Source: Ifrita kowaldi (Eukaryota > Chordata > Aves > Passeriformes > Cinclosomatidae). Taken from it: a stretch of 64,000 bases of DNA. The translations under genes and the position numbers were made by a program. Every line of letters starts with the position of its first letter. Position 1 is the stretch's first letter. The stretch lies in contig VZRS01015026.1 in assembly GCA_013398055.1 (NCBI GenBank), positions 70,649 to 134,648 on the forward strand. Direction: 5' to 3'. The notes under the pieces were generated by a model. That model was not told the DNA's origin, did no database searches, and worked only from the letters and a program-made list of their open reading frames with translations. Positions 39,401-53,562 of the stretch are shown here, piece after piece.

Positions 39401-42400
39401 TAAAGCTTCGAGGCAGCAAAGAACTGGGGGAGGGTGCGTGTACATCTTTCAATATGCGAAACTGAAATTTTGAACAATCAAGCAGAAGGCTGCTCTAGCT
39501 GCAACCGGCACAGACTGCAAATTTTGATAATATTTGGACTAAACAGAAGCGGTATGTCCTGAATTCCCTAACTAAGAAACAGGAAATGCTACCCCCAATC
39601 ACAAGGCAGATCATGATGCTGCGCTTCTGCATAGAAAATCAGGTATTTGGTGTTCTATGCCACAAAGAAGGGTCCATGAAAAAAAGGGACTGTCTTAAGA
39701 AAAATACAGGGTAAAATTTCTGGAAAGAGGAAGTTGAAAATGTTGGCTGCAGGAAAGATCCTGGAAGTGGCAGAAGATCCCAGAGAACAGGGACACACAT
39801 AAACATGAATGCTGGGTTATTGCCAGGGATCTTCACCAGTAACACTTGCAGGTGGCCAACACTGTAGTGGCACAGCAGGAACCGACCCAGCTTTCCAGGC
39901 CAGCAGTGACCTCCCTGCAGGGATGAGAAGTCGAGACCTAGGGAACATAATGCTGTAGTGGGAGAATGCAAATGAAAGTAATTAGAGTAGGAGCATTAAT
40001 CTCTCTGGTCCTGAAACAAACCACAGTATTCACATCCACTGGAGGCTTCCATTTACTTTGTCTTGCCTGTGACAGCACTCAGCTAAACTTGAATCCTTGC
40101 AGGCCACTTTCACTAGAAGCTGATGCAGACTATATATGGCTTTAAACAATTCTGCTAGCTTGCACAGAAAAAGCTGACAGACACTTATTTTTCTGACTTT
40201 TAACATCAGGAGACCAGACCACACGTACTCTTCACAGTTCCAACTCTAAATTCAGTAATTTTACTTAAAAGCTCCCTCTCAATCCCCTCTCTGGCTATTT
40301 CCAACTTATCGATATAATTCCATGCTCCTCATTAACATTTTCTTCCTTACACACAGCTGAAATCAAATACACTTGTCACTAAATGTTTATTGGGTCTTTG
40401 GAAAACATTTTGGATTTTGTAGTTACCTTTCATACACATTTTGGTCTGGGTGAGGATGCCAGTGATTCAAGAGTTTAACTGCTCTTCACGTACATTCTGA
40501 ATGAACAGTAATGCTGAGACACATCAGCTAAATGAGGTTTTGCCAAGCCCCAAATAACAGCACTTTTTATAGGCACCTGATTGACAGAGCCTTATTTTCA
40601 GTTGTTCTGCTCCCCACCAGATACCTGTCTGGTTATTCCATATACTCACTTCTCCCTCCTCCAGGTTTTAAAATTTCTTTTTATATTGATATCAAATTTT
40701 ACAAAAACACAATGAAAGTCAACTGTGTAACATCATCAAAGAAATTCCTCTGATTTCTGTTTCAGAGTGGACAAACTTCATTTGAATTGGGAAAGGCTTT
40801 CCCTGAATGCAGCTTCTGTTGAAGCAAAGCTTGAAGTAATTACTTTTCATGCTTCTCTGAAATAGAAATAGCCTAAAAACATCCCTTTTGGTATAACTTT
40901 CTTACACATTCTTTCAGAACCCCACAACAAGAAGTATTATTTTATATATATGAAACTAAAATGCCTAACAATGGTGGCTCTATTGAATGTACACAGACTG
41001 CTGGATAACATGCTGCAAGCAACAGCTAGATAGATACTGGAACCAGAGTACTAATGAAGAAGTGCCAAAAGAAAACCCTTTAGATATTTATTAGAACAGA
41101 TGCCTACTCCAAAACATCGCACAAAAGAGGTCCTTGCAAAAGTGACAGGCATTTTTTGTAATGTATAAAATTACACTCTGACAACTATAGTATCTTCTCT
41201 TTGAGTCACTCACACATTTTGTACATCCATGCAGTGGCAAGTAATGAATTGAGTACGGTGTGGAAACTCTCACTCCCTCAGCATGTCCTTTGCTCAGTAC
41301 TGGGTGCAGCTCACAGCCTATTACAGGAGAAGCTGATGGCTGGTAGGTGTTCATCCTTTCCTTTCTCAGAAATCTTCTAAAATGAGATACAAACCATTTC
41401 AATCCAAATGGGAATGAGATGATGAAAGTAAGTTCGCATATAATATTATTCTAGCTCATTTTTTTTGAAAGGAACTGCCAACTCCCAGATACTGAACAGG
41501 GTAAGAAGTGCTAAGTAGTACTTGCAGAGAAATGCTGTTTGGCACCTTGAATTTGGGATAATTTATTGAAAACAAAAAAACCATGTTGGGCCTTTTATTC
41601 TACATTTCAGGCACTGTACTGAATCATTCCTTCTCCTTACCCAGCATCTGCCATAAAGCACTCCATGGTAAAGAGAAAGGATGTTTATACTTGCTTGTCC
41701 TCTTTTGCATGTGACAACACTACTGTCCAAGGTTTCTCTGCACTGGCTTGCTGACTCTACCATAAGCATGAAATTGCCTTTAGCCATATCCTAGAAAAGG
41801 GAGATGTGTCCAGAGCTGCAAGATGTAGCTCCGCAAGATGCTCAGCAAGAGGCTGGAGCTCTTAATTGTGAAAGAAACTTGCTTTCCAATATCAACCTAC
41901 TGAAAGGTACCACTGCTGGGTTTTATGCTCCAGAGACCAGTGGTGGTACATGTAACCATAAGCGACCCCTCCACACTTCAGGCATTATGTTATGGACAGC
42001 ACCTGTATCATTCTGTCCTTTTCTCCCATCAATCCTACTGAATCATGTACTAATCTAAAGAAAACACAGCTCTCTGGAGACAGTCTCCTTCCTCTACCTT
42101 CTGACAGGAGTACTAGTATAAAAACACCAGCTCAAGTGCTGCAGATTCCCAAATGAGAAATTACACCCCACAAGCCAAATGGGTGCAGTTTGACTTCCTG
42201 CACAGACTCAAAAGCCCGCAGGCACTCTCAGAAGTGGCTGTGTCCAACTGCTTTTTGCCTGCCACATCCGCCAACAGAGAAACAGCACAAGATACCATCA
42301 CTGCTGTCAACTCTTGAGTTAACAGGAAAGCCATGGGGGCCAGGCTGCTCCAGCTGACCCACACCAGCAGCCAGGGCACTTGGAAGGGCTGCACTCCTTC

Positions 42401-45400
42401 CAGCCTCACTACTGAAGCCTGTGTACCCATGCTTGCCTTAGAACAATATAAGAGAGATCGTTTCTACTCCTCAGGGCATTTTGGATCCAATTCTGGCATA
42501 ATACAATTGGGGGGAAAAAATGATCTCATGAAACATATACTTTAGGGAGGAAAGGGAATAAAGGTATGTTTCAAATTGATCTGGAAATATTTTCCCATGT
42601 GAAATAGTTATGCTTGTCTCTTACAAAAATGAAATCTACTAGTGAAGGAAAGAAACAGTGGCATGGAGCACAAATTCAGCTAAACAAACAAAAAAATCTT
42701 CCACAAACAAAACCCCTTTATATTATGTAAATTCAAATAAAAACATAACATGACCCTTCTGTCCCCAAGGAACGAAGGTAAAAACAACATCCCAACCAAC
42801 CCCCAAATATGTGCTATCTGGGCTTCCCTGCATTCATCAGAAAACAAAGTGACTTAAGTGTGACCAAAGCAAGCCATAAAACCACTAATTCCAACTCACA
42901 GACAGTCACCTCCTGCCCTCTGGAACAGATCCCATCTGCTGCTCCTCTTACTTTCTAAAGGAGTCACAGCTTCACTGCTATGAGTTCAAACACTCTTTAA
43001 AAAGCCCTCTTATGTACACAATTACCCTGCCACCTTGCTTCGTTTCTGTCCTATCGATTATAGGAATGGCAGCATGCCAGTCTGTTTCACATCCTCTCTG
43101 TCATGGCTGTCTTCATCATGCCAGATTGTTTAGGCAACAACATCACGTAGGAATGGGACACTGCTTGATGCCTTCACAACACCTGGAAATGCGTCCGGTT
43201 CGCACACCCAGCAAGCTCGCAGAGCAGTGCTCAGCAGTGACCACGTGCAGAGGCAGCCCTACACTGCCCGGCTACAGAGCCTCTCGCACTGCCCCAGCCC
43301 AGCCTGTGCAGGACACTGCCAACCTATAAACTTCATCTGCAAACGATGCCACAGAGGCCGAGTGCTGCTTCACAAGAGGCATAAAATCCGCTTGGCTACT
43401 TTCCACTTATCCAACAGAAGAACAGATTTTTCTTTTACTGAGATGCACACAAACCCCTGTCATGCATGACAAAACCACACTGCAGAGCTGCTTGGTTTTC
43501 CTCCTCAAGCTTCTAATGCAGAACACAGTCTACATCAGGAATGCTCTGATCCAGTATGGCAAGTCATACATTCTTAGTTTGTCCTTGATTGTCAACAAGG
43601 CTCAAAACACAGACTTTTTCTGTAGACATGAGTATTAGTACTCACTGCCTCTGGTACAATACAGTAGCTGCTCTTGTATATTTAAAACCCAGCTGTTTCT
43701 AATTGAGAAAATATGGAACAGGATATCTTCCAAACATCTTTCCACAAACTTGCAACAAAGCTTTGCTACTTCTAAATATATGAATAAAGCTATTTGGGAA
43801 AATTTTGAGGGACATGAAGCAACACTGAACTCCAAATTGAAAAAAAGCAGTTTCTGAAGCACAGTTCATTACTATAGAATGATAATTCCATCCTGAGTGA
43901 AGGAGCTTGTTCCTGGGCACTGCTCTTCCTGACTCCAAAGCCAATAAATCTGGATAACGGGCCAATTACACAAAAGTGTAAATGCTCTGTATTTTTATTT
44001 AGGCTACTGAGCAGCATTTACACTTATTAAGGCTACCTGATCTCCAAACTGACATTGCCCAGACAGTGTGGCTAGTGTCCCAGGTTACACCCCAACACTG
44101 AAGAAAAACCAGCTGACCACATCTGCACCATCTGTACAACCTGTAGGTAACCACCCACAACCACTCCCTTTCCTATCGCTCCCCATCTAACACACTCACC
44201 TGCTAGCCACAGTTCTTCTGCAGAGCACGAATCAAGAAGTGAAGGTGAGCACATGAAAACTTTAGAGAAGTTTGAAGCCAGCTGACCGCCTCACTCTGCA
44301 CTGCCAGTTCCCAAACCTGAATGAGTATTTATGCTTCTGGCTTAATGCTATTTTCACATGGCTCTATATAGGAAATGCCAGCACAGTGCTGGGCACAGCT
44401 GCATATACAGTCCTGCTTTAAAGCCTTTGTAAAATATTTCCTAAGGAGAAATCAAGCCTGGGACATCTTCTAGAAATATTTAGAACAGCTTTGTGTCAAA
44501 GCTGCCAAATAGGTAAAGGGGCATGTTTTGGGGGGCACGTTTTACTTGCAGAAAATAAGCACGCTTAATCTATTAGTTTCACATTCAGGACTTATAAAAA
44601 TATTCATTTACCTCCATTTTTTCATCTTTGTGGTATATGACATAGTACAACACAATGCCAGAGATCTAGAAGTGAGAGATTAATTTCTGAAAGCCATGTG
44701 TGGCTCACAAAAACAACAAATCCACTCCTTCAACAGATGCTTAAAAATATATGCATGCTTCGTTAGTCTAATTTGTCTGCTCAGAGCCTAGTCCAAAACT
44801 GCAGAAAACGTTCCAAAACCACATCAAGTGCCACAGAGACCTCTGTGCATAATAATAAAACCAAACATGATCAGCAGGCATTAAGGACCTCAATCTGCAG
44901 GCGAAGTCTGATCTGCGCATAACAGCTGGATGAAGCATTTTCCCCAACCAAAATGTTGACACCACAATGTAATGTGCAACTGATTGCAGACAAACAAACC
45001 ACAATCAGAACAGCCAATTTTCTAACAAGCACCAAACTGTGGAAATATGAGCAGCCAGAGAGAACAACAACCAAGACCTCTGGAAAACAATTCAAACACA
45101 GAGAGTAAGACAAAAGTATTCTGTAAAACACGAAAATGTACATTAAGCTGTCATCTTTGCAGTGTGGATTTGGAAGGGCAGTAATGTGAAACCTGTTTAT
45201 TACACTGCAATAATGATTATTATCTTGCCTCCAGGATTTTGGGGTTTGTTTTGTGTTGTTTCCAAGTCTTGAAAACCATGAAGTTTTCTCACATGCTTTG
45301 GTAAGAACTCAATCAGCAAGACTTCAGAGAGTTTCAGATCGAAGGCCAACTACAAAACCAGCCGTGCAACCCGAGTCCATCACACCCTCATATCTACATC

Positions 45401-48400
45401 ACCTCCCTCCCTCAAAAGCCAACAACAGTGCAACAGTCAAGGCAAGCCCATCTTGCTAATGCCATACACACAGAGGAATGGGAAGCTTTGCTAAAAGAGC
45501 CATAGATGTCTTCTTAACAAATCATTAATACAAGCAAGTCCTGCTACTGTCACATTACATGGGATCAACCAGAGATCTCCATTACTGGGATCTTTTAAAA
45601 AGCACCTTTAATCCAGGTAAAGCTCATGCACGGCTTCTTTAAAAGTCTCCAGAAGCAGACAAATAACCTAGCAAGAATTTGACAGTTTAACTGGAAAAGA
45701 AATAAGTATCTTCTGTCAAGGATGAACAGAGCACTAGGAAATAAAAGCACACCTGCCATTACAGCTATGAAAGTGGCTCCTACATGGACTTGTTTCAGCT
45801 ACGCTGGTGGTAAAATTATTTGGACTGTGATTCGATGAGTCTTCTCTCAAATGCAGTTGTATAAAGGCAACTGGGAACTGCAGCAGCCCCAACTTCAAAA
45901 CCTCCAGCCATGAGGTTTTGATGAGATGAGCCTCCTAACGACATCCTAAATCAAGATGATTCCTAAAGCCCAGTTTTGCAAGATGACCACATACAGCACA
46001 AAGCAGAAGTCTAAAAAATTAGAAACACTAACCTGCACTTTAAAATAACCACAGCACACGTCTCTCTCAAAACCAGTTTAAAACCCCTCTCCTTCAGGCA
46101 GAAAGAATGAGACTGATACTCATCTTCCTAAATATATTTCCTTAATGGTAACAACAACTAATGAGGCAGACACAAAACACAACACATATTAAGGTAAATA
46201 TACTGGAAAAAAGAAATCACAGCTAAGTAGTAGTTCTTTCATCATCAACAACAGCAGATGCTTCAGAGGGATGATGGGAATACCCCTTTTCCTGCCAACC
46301 CTACTCTCCCTTAAAACCCTAAAAATTTCAGCTCAAGGTGAGGAAAGAAGGTACTTGTTTTTCTTCATCTTAGGTAATGTCTAGATCAAGACTCAAAGCA
46401 TGATCACTTTCATAGCATCCTCTTGTACACATACACATGCTTTCAGGTACAGGTGTTTAGGCATGTGTGTGGGTAGGAACACCTGCACACAGACTTTAAT
46501 CCCATACAGTGCAATATTATTCCCATGAATCTAAAGTACGCTTCAATTCCAATGAAGAAATCAATACAAGAACAGAGCACGAGCAGCATATTTCTCACAC
46601 CATGTGTATGACATATGTAAGAAATAAGCACAAATGTTAGCGCTCACTGTTCCCTTCAGGGCACCAAATCTCCATCCCCAGGCAAACACACAAAATACCC
46701 AAGATTGCATGAGGGCAGGACTGTGGCTAATGCACTCATCAACAAAATACCACTGCATCATGAGCTACAAGCCCCATAAGTCCAGGGACATGATAATTAA
46801 AAAGGAACTCACACCCTCAGAGCAGCAGATCTCTGTACCACTTCTTCCAGTTAATGAGTAGCAGACTAGGTAGCTCTTTTTAAAAACACAAGCATTCACT
46901 TGCTTTCAAAAACCTGTGGTGGTAAGTCATAACTATCAAAAGGTGGGAAAGGATTCATATATTGTACAAAAATACTGTCATCTGGAAGTGACCATTCAAA
47001 AGCAATCAGTTCCCATTAAAGCATCTTGGCTCCAAAGGCAAGACAAAAAAAAAAGGCACCAACTTTTCTCAGTGTCACTGTTCTCTGCAAATACAAAAAA
47101 ACTTCACTTGAAAAAATATAAATATTCAGGAAAGCCAAGAGAGCTACCAGAGGGTTTCGTTGTTCTTACATAATTATTTCTAATACTATTAAAGAGAAAT
47201 TGTGTGTCTGAAAAGGTTCCCCCAAAACAGACAGCGTTCGTTTCCAAAGTAGCAGATGTCATACTATTGGAAAATTTCTATTAAGGACTATTGAGATTTT
47301 AATCACAGCTTTGTCTTAATATGTCACACGTGTTCCATTATGAATATGGCAATGGAAACAGAAGAAATATGTTGACTCTAACAAGAAAGAATAAGTAAGT
47401 TGCTTCCCTTTGCCCTCAAGGAGGAAAAATGGTATTATTTTCCCTGTGAGAATGCTCAAGGTATTATGGGCAAGAGAAAGAAATACTAAGTGCAAACAGT
47501 TTAACAAATCCCAGCAGAAACAAAGCATCTTATCACATACTTGGAAGTCTGCTAGGCTTCATGCCAACATTTGGTGAATCGACAGAATAAAATGTTTTGC
47601 ACCTCCTGTGCCTTCTACTGATGGCACAAAGTCCTGGCTGGCACAAATGCTAGATGACTATTACAGTTGAAATCGGCTCCCTTCAAGTGCTATTAGATTT
47701 GCATAGTATGAGGATCTAAAATAACCTGGAGTTCAGTTTATTTGAAGATAAACACACTAGCAAGATCTGAAACAAGAATAAAGCTTTTAAGACACCTTGA
47801 TTACTTATAAATGAACAAAAGAATACAGCAAGAGTAAAGAAATTGCTGAAGTCTAGGAAGCAGCAAGGCAACTCATTTTACTGACTAGAGCCTAGCACAG
47901 TCCCAGCTCATTTCATCATGAGCTGGTTTCATGACAGCAACCGATTACTCAAGAGACTTTGTGGGAGTTAATGCAAGTGGTAAACAAGCTCCCTTTACCT
48001 TGGGAGTTTTCCTTGATTTTACAAAAGCATAAAAAAGAAAAAAAAAAAGAAAAAACCCCCACAGTTTTGAACTGCTGCTCCTTCTCTCAAAGACACAAGA
48101 AAATTGGTAGAATGATATTGATCCCCTCTAGCACACACTGAAAACCTTAAAACAGCTTATTTCTGACTGCTTTAATTCAAAAATCATCTTTCTAGCATGA
48201 TGACCTATCCTTAACGTTTTAGATTGGTAATTACTGATCCAGGTACACAGCTCCACAAGTACTGGACTGGACGCTCTACCAGTCAAGGTAAACGTGTTCT
48301 CCATTAAAAAAAAAAAGGACAATAGATTATTTCATCTTGGCAAGGTATTAGTACCACTTCTCAAGTCATAGTGTCAGAAAATCAGAGTATAAACCCAAAG

Positions 48401-49957
48401 GTTAAATACAAACACCTTCTAAAAACACACTCAAGAAAAACCAAAGCCTTATTAATATGAAGGTTTTGTTCCATGACTTGTGGTTTTATATGCTGGAGCA
48501 AATGTTGATGATCAACACAACAAGAATTTTAATTAAGTTGCTATAAAAAATAAGAGAGTCACTTTTGGAAAAAAAAAAAAGGCAACAGCAAGCTAAAGGC
48601 AATAGTCTGACCCAATATATGTGTGAAGCAACAGCTCACCACATTGTCTGCATTTTAGAAGGCTGACATGTTAATGGCAGCACTAAAGTCTGCTGTGGAG
48701 GACAAGTCGTTCTTGACTCTGCACAATACTCAAGTCAAATTCCTGCCCAATATAGGAAAACCTGAATTAGAGCTACCGATGCTGTATGTGCTGTGAAACA
48801 TGCAAAGATCACCATGAAATACTACGAAAGGACTGAGGCTTTGTCTGTCAGTCACTTATTTGCTGATCCCAGCCTGTCAGCTGTCACTCTCGGTTGTAAA
48901 AAGCTGTCCATGAAAATGTATTATAGCCTCTCTTATCCTCAGTGTTTTGGAACATGATAATAAAATATGTATTAAGCCAGAACAGCAACAAAATCATGCC
49001 TGCTGCTCTTGTTGAATACAAACATGGGAGTAATCTCAAAAATCTAATTGGCTTGCCAACACTTGACTTTTTTATTATCATTTTCTAGTACATAAGGGTA
49101 GCAATCTAAGCATATAATTTCTTAAAATTATTAGATAGCTTTTCTTCTTTCTGTATAATAAACCACGTCTCTGCATTGAAGTCTAAACTTACCACCAAAT
49201 ACATTTTTCTGGTAAATCTGAAAGCAGTTCCACCTCTACAGAGTAACTTTTTACAATGCATTTATTCAATCCTTAATTGTTACAATTGTTGCTTGTAATC
49301 CCCTATTTTAAATATCAAGACTCTTGAGTGATTTTGACAGGCTTGCGATTTGATCTTCTCATCACGGGTTGAAATAATGACACTGCAGGAAAAATTTCAC
49401 CACCTGGAGCTCAGCTGACATGGAAGGAACAAATCCAAAATTCCTCCAGTATTATAATCAGTAACATATCAGCTCTCCTGCTTTCCACCATCTCATCCTA
49501 TTCTCAAGGAAATTCTGTTTATTTTAAATGAGTGAAGGAAAAAAGCAACAATAAGAAAGCAAAATATCTGGAAAAGAACGAACCCATGACAAGACAAAAC
49601 CCCAAACCAAACACGGCATTTTGTCAAACACACAAAATCTTGCCAGGACTAGACACTAATAAAAGAGCCAGTCCCACTGCCATCACAGTGAACTGGGAAT
49701 TGTCATATAGTACCCACAGTGCATATAATCATGTATGATGTCAGTCTAGGGGAGAAAGAGAGCTCTTCTCATGAGGAGATTAAGCTAAATGAATACATGG
49801 ATTAAGAAAAGGTTAAAATGAAGTCCAAGCACTCTCACTAGAGTACAATTCCTTTGCAAGCACTGTGTGAGTGCTGAGGAAGCGGGAGGCAGCAGCGCTG
49901 GTGACAGCAGGGTGCTGTGCTGGGCCGCTGTCCCCGAAGCCAGGCATTGGCACTGAC
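39401..49957. other. Intron sequence without recognised genes, next to the M9 exon
   Basis: About 10.5 kb of AT-rich intron with A-runs near 48029, 48306 and 48569. No CR1 copy was recognised. GC content rises at 49870-49957 toward the M9 exon. Confidence 0.6.
48029..48060. repeat. A-rich tract ending in C5
   Basis: A-runs with G interruptions that end AAAAAACCCCC. Runs of this type are common in bird introns. No element body is recognised. Confidence 0.8.
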
Positions 49958-50065
49958 CTGCCCCAGCATGTCCGGCGCGATGGGGAACGTGGGCCAGATG
50001 GCCGAGTACACCCCGAAGAACACCAGCCAGAGCAGCATGCTTCCCCAGACAGCCAGGTGACTGAA
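49958..50065 (-). CDS. ATP8A2: ATP8A2 internal exon: M9 and M9-M10 lumenal loop
   Basis: The exon is 108 nt, 36 codons, phase 0-0. It runs from FSHLAVWGSML through helix M9 (WLVFFGVYSAIWPT) to the lumenal loop PIAPDMLGQ. SHLAVWGSM and WPTFPIAPDM fit ATP8A2; ATP8A1 has SHIAIWGS and WPAVPMAPDM. The acceptor on the minus strand is TCTGTTCCTCTGCAG. The donor after CAG is GTCAGT (49952-49957), less common than GTAAGT. The exon is clearly more GC- and CpG-rich at third positions than the other five. Next should come M10 and the C-terminal regulatory tail; I looked for these to position 1 and did not find them, so the following intron is at least 49,957 bp. Confidence 0.95.
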
Positions 50066-51496
50066 CTGCAGAGGAACAGAGAGAGAAGCAGAGTCAACAC
50101 ATGGCCCTTCCTCCATTCACCCAGCCCAGAAGTGTTCCCCTGTTCAGGTCTCTGTCGGTCTCTCTCAGGCCTGTCTACTGCTCTTGGGTTTGGGCCAGTA
50201 GCACAGGTTGTTCAAACAGCATAAACCACTTCTCTTTAATCTTTGCCTCATAACAGGGCAGACAGATACTCTTCTCAGCCAATCTATCTTATTTGAAGCT
50301 CCAAAAACTCATCAGATTTTCCTTGGAACCGTGATTTCTCTCATCTAGTTCCTATATCCTGTCACGCACATGCCAGATTCAACACATAAATCAAGGCAGA
50401 AATTTTCAAAGGTGCAGGTTAAAGTTCACATGGACAAATCTCTCATGGCAGTGCAAACATACAAGCCATATCCATCACTCACCTTCCATGGAGGAAGATT
50501 CAGTGTTGTGTAATACACTACCACAATCAACATCTACTGATCAACTTTGCACTCTTTTTGTTTTAAAGGTGTTCTAATTGATTTACAGATATGCAATGCA
50601 GTTTCCAGCTTGTTCTTTAGTCTGTAGACTCACTAAGAGAAAATAAAAGTGCTATTAAATGACCAAGAGCACATCCAGCACAAACTTCTTCTCAGTTGCG
50701 TTAAAGAAAGAAATTTTTCCTACACACCCAAACTGTTTTTCTGTTCAGGATGATTTAAGTTGTTTTACTTTTACACTGCAGTGGATGGAACCAGTAATTT
50801 CAGTTGTAACAAGCAACTGAGCTCATTATTGGCTCCAGCTCTTTTGGATGCCAACAACTCCTGTGGTTGATGACTTTGGCTCCAATTCAGAGAAGTACCT
50901 GCATAAATCTTAATTACTAATTACATGTGAGTTCAGGAACATGGGAATGAATTCACATACTGGGTGCTGGTGGACACAGCGTGTTTGTTCAGCTCTCGGC
51001 TTTATACTTCCTACTGGATGACTGTGTCTGTTGACTTTTTGAACAGTATGTCTGAGAACCAAAGAAGTGTCTGAGTATTGTGTTCTGCTTGCTCTGAGAC
51101 AGATACAAACTCCTGGAAGAAGGAGAAGATTGCGCCTAATCTGCAACTGCTGAACATCCTCAGGAAGAACAGCTTTCTCCAGCACAGGCAGTGAAAACAA
51201 ACGAGCAAGGAGCCTGCAGCACCAGTGCAGACTGGCAGATAGCTGGGATCAGCTAGAGGCTACCTTACAGTAGAAGCATTCATACGACAAAATGTCAAAG
51301 GCAATGGAAAGAGCACTCTTCTAGGCACTCTCAGAAAGGTGGAATTTTGCTCAACCCTGAAAGTTGCTGGGCTAATAATAAGCAAGACATGGGATAGGCC
51401 CCTTCCTGGAAAGACACAGTGGGCAGGAAGATTTGTTTTCAAACTTTGTTATTTATTCTGTTTCACTCAGGAGATCTGATCAGCAACTCCTTATTT

Positions 51497-51592
51497 ACAA
51501 CAAACAAACAAGAAACAAACCAATCAAAAAAACCCAGCTCCAAACCCCCACGTAACAAACAAAAACCTCCAAAATACCCACACACGTGCTTG
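51497..51592. repeat. A/C-rich low-complexity patch
   Basis: The stretch is dominated by AAC, AAAC and CCC units such as 'ACAAACAAACAAGAAACAAA'. On the ATP8A2 sense strand it is G/T-rich. It may be a decayed poly-A or simple repeat. Confidence 0.7.
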
Positions 51593-53454
51593 ATTCAGTT
51601 TTAATATGAAGAAAAGAAGAAGTGGAAGGATTTTTTTTTTAAACACTCAGAGGACAAGAGAGATTTTATCCTTTCAGTCTACTTACTTTTCTGAAAACTA
51701 GGGACAATTCACATCAAGATTCTGACTAGAAGCCCTGCCCCAGTGAGCAACTGTAGTGCTCAGCTCCCCAAAGATCAAGTACTGCAAGGCTGCTGCAAGA
51801 ACTCATCTTTAAGAAAAGTCAGCCCCACAAAATGGCAGAACAGCACCATCACTGCTTTCTGAAAAGGATGTGATACCTTCTTTTGAGCCACAGCCTTCCT
51901 CTCACACAAGTGGACAGAAGGCTCAGGATAGCTTGGACTGGTCCCTAGCTCCTGGACATTATGACTAAAAACAGTAAAAAAAAAAGCAAGCAGAGAAACC
52001 AATCTCAGACACAGCCTTATTTTGTAGGAAGCGTATTTATGCCAGTGAAATGACACCAGACTTCTTTTGTCTCGCTCAGCTTCTTCTTTCCATTCTGCTG
52101 CTAGGACAGGTTTCAAGTTTTGCAGCTCTTCATCCTTTCCAGCTGAGCAGACTCTGCTCATTTTATGCTTCTTTACCTTCTTCTCATGGTTGTCCCAATC
52201 ATTTCATTATCTCAGGCTTTTCTCTGCCCAAACTGCTTCTCTGCCTTGAAAAGAGCTTCTGCGTTCTGGAAGAGCCCTCCTTGCCCTGCTTGAAAATGTT
52301 CCTTACACAGTCACCCCACCAACCTCTGGACTGTTGATTCTCCACTGATGTCTGCATTTACCCTGGAGACTTCAAGTGCAAAACCACAATTGAGCCCATC
52401 AGATGTTTTAAATGAATGACAGAAGACAAGAAATCAAGGTTCTTGCATAAAAACTAGACAGAGTGTGTGGCTCTCCCACGTGCCCTGCTCACCCGAAACA
52501 GTTCCTACAGTGTGGTAAAGCAGTGATGAAGAAAGCTCTGTGTGTGTGTTTGGGACAAAGCCTGCTGCAGTGTTCCAGATAGGCCACACATAACATGAAG
52601 CTACTCCACTTAACTTCAGTGTGTAGATTTTATTATGCATCATGTTACCACTTTTATCAAAGCCTTTCTTTCCACACTACCTACTGGATATACCAGGCTC
52701 CCAAACACTTTGACTGCATTATTTACTTAAAGCTGTCTGCTGAAACTGTCATGTTCTCCCAAGTGGCAGTGTCCCTCTAACTCTCTAGAACAAATTGCCT
52801 GTAACCAATCCACTTGATGATTGAGAAGAGGCTTAACTCAGGGTTGTAAATTTAATACTCTTCAAGTAACCTAAAGATTCTCTGTGTGTTGATTCACTCA
52901 CAGCTGAAACTATAACCAACGTCCGATTCCAAGATGATGAAAGTCATTGTTCCATGCAATGGGACAGGATTTAGAAGTACATATAGAAAAAAGTTGATTC
53001 TAAACACAACTGTTGTGTGAAAAATAATAATTTCTCTATAAAATGCCAGTGTTATAGAACCCCAATACCTACTAAACATTATGGTATCTTTTAGAAAGGA
53101 GTTTAGAAATGAGGGGATCATGATTATCCATCCCCAAGTGATTGAAAAGACACCCATTACCTATCCAGGGAAGAGGAGAGAAGAGAAACCATCAAACGAT
53201 TCACAACAAAACAGGATCTAAACAAGCTCACATGCTTTCAATGCAGACTTGGATATATGTTTTTCTGGTGCACACGGGATTAATTTAAGGGTTTCTGCAT
53301 TTTAAAATGCTGATACACAACACAGAACTGATGCAGAAGAAACAGTAAAAAACACCCAGACTTTATTTTCAGATGAGAGAATGGGGCAGAAAATATTAGC
53401 ATCTCCCTAACAATTAAACAACCTATACAGATAGCATTTCATCTTTAAAATTCA

Positions 53455-53562
53455 GAACAGATGTCAGCTCATTGATCTTCACAATTCCCCTGGGAGGAAT
53501 GAAATAAAACATTTTACAACTAACAGAAGCAATGAGGTTAACAAGATCTAAGCCAAACCCTC
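53455..53562 (-). mobile_element. MIR-like SINE relic
   Basis: On the plus strand 'CTCATTGATCTTCACAATTC', 'CCCTGGGAGGAATGA', 'ACATTTTACAACTAACAG' and 'AATGAGGTTAACAAGATC' follow the order of the reverse complement of the MIR 3' half (cctcacaa, gaggta, cattttacagatgagg, gaggttaag). MIR copies are known in birds as very old remnants. Divergence is high, so this is tentative. Confidence 0.5.

Larger units (their letters stand above)
1..49957 (-). other. ATP8A2: ATP8A2 giant intron, 5' part (continues beyond left end)
   Basis: Everything below the GTCAGT donor of the M9 exon is intron in the gene's direction, because the M10 exon and C-terminal exons were not found. Very long introns are known for mammalian ATP8A2. 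The contents are listed separately as CR1 fragments, microsatellites and candidate regulatory blocks. No second gene with recognisable homology was found inside it on either strand, though a small lineage-specific or non-coding transcript cannot be excluded by reading alone. Confidence 0.8.

Noticed and set aside
43012..43329. 105-codon plus-strand ORF with many Cys and His
   Set aside because: The Cys/His spacing fits no zinc-finger pattern, and an overlapping frame (43227-43469) is equally open.
51775..52161. 128-codon minus-strand ORF in the intron between the M8 and M9 exons
   Set aside because: It overlaps open plus-strand frames, has no domain and has no splice-compatible junction with the ATP8A2 exons.
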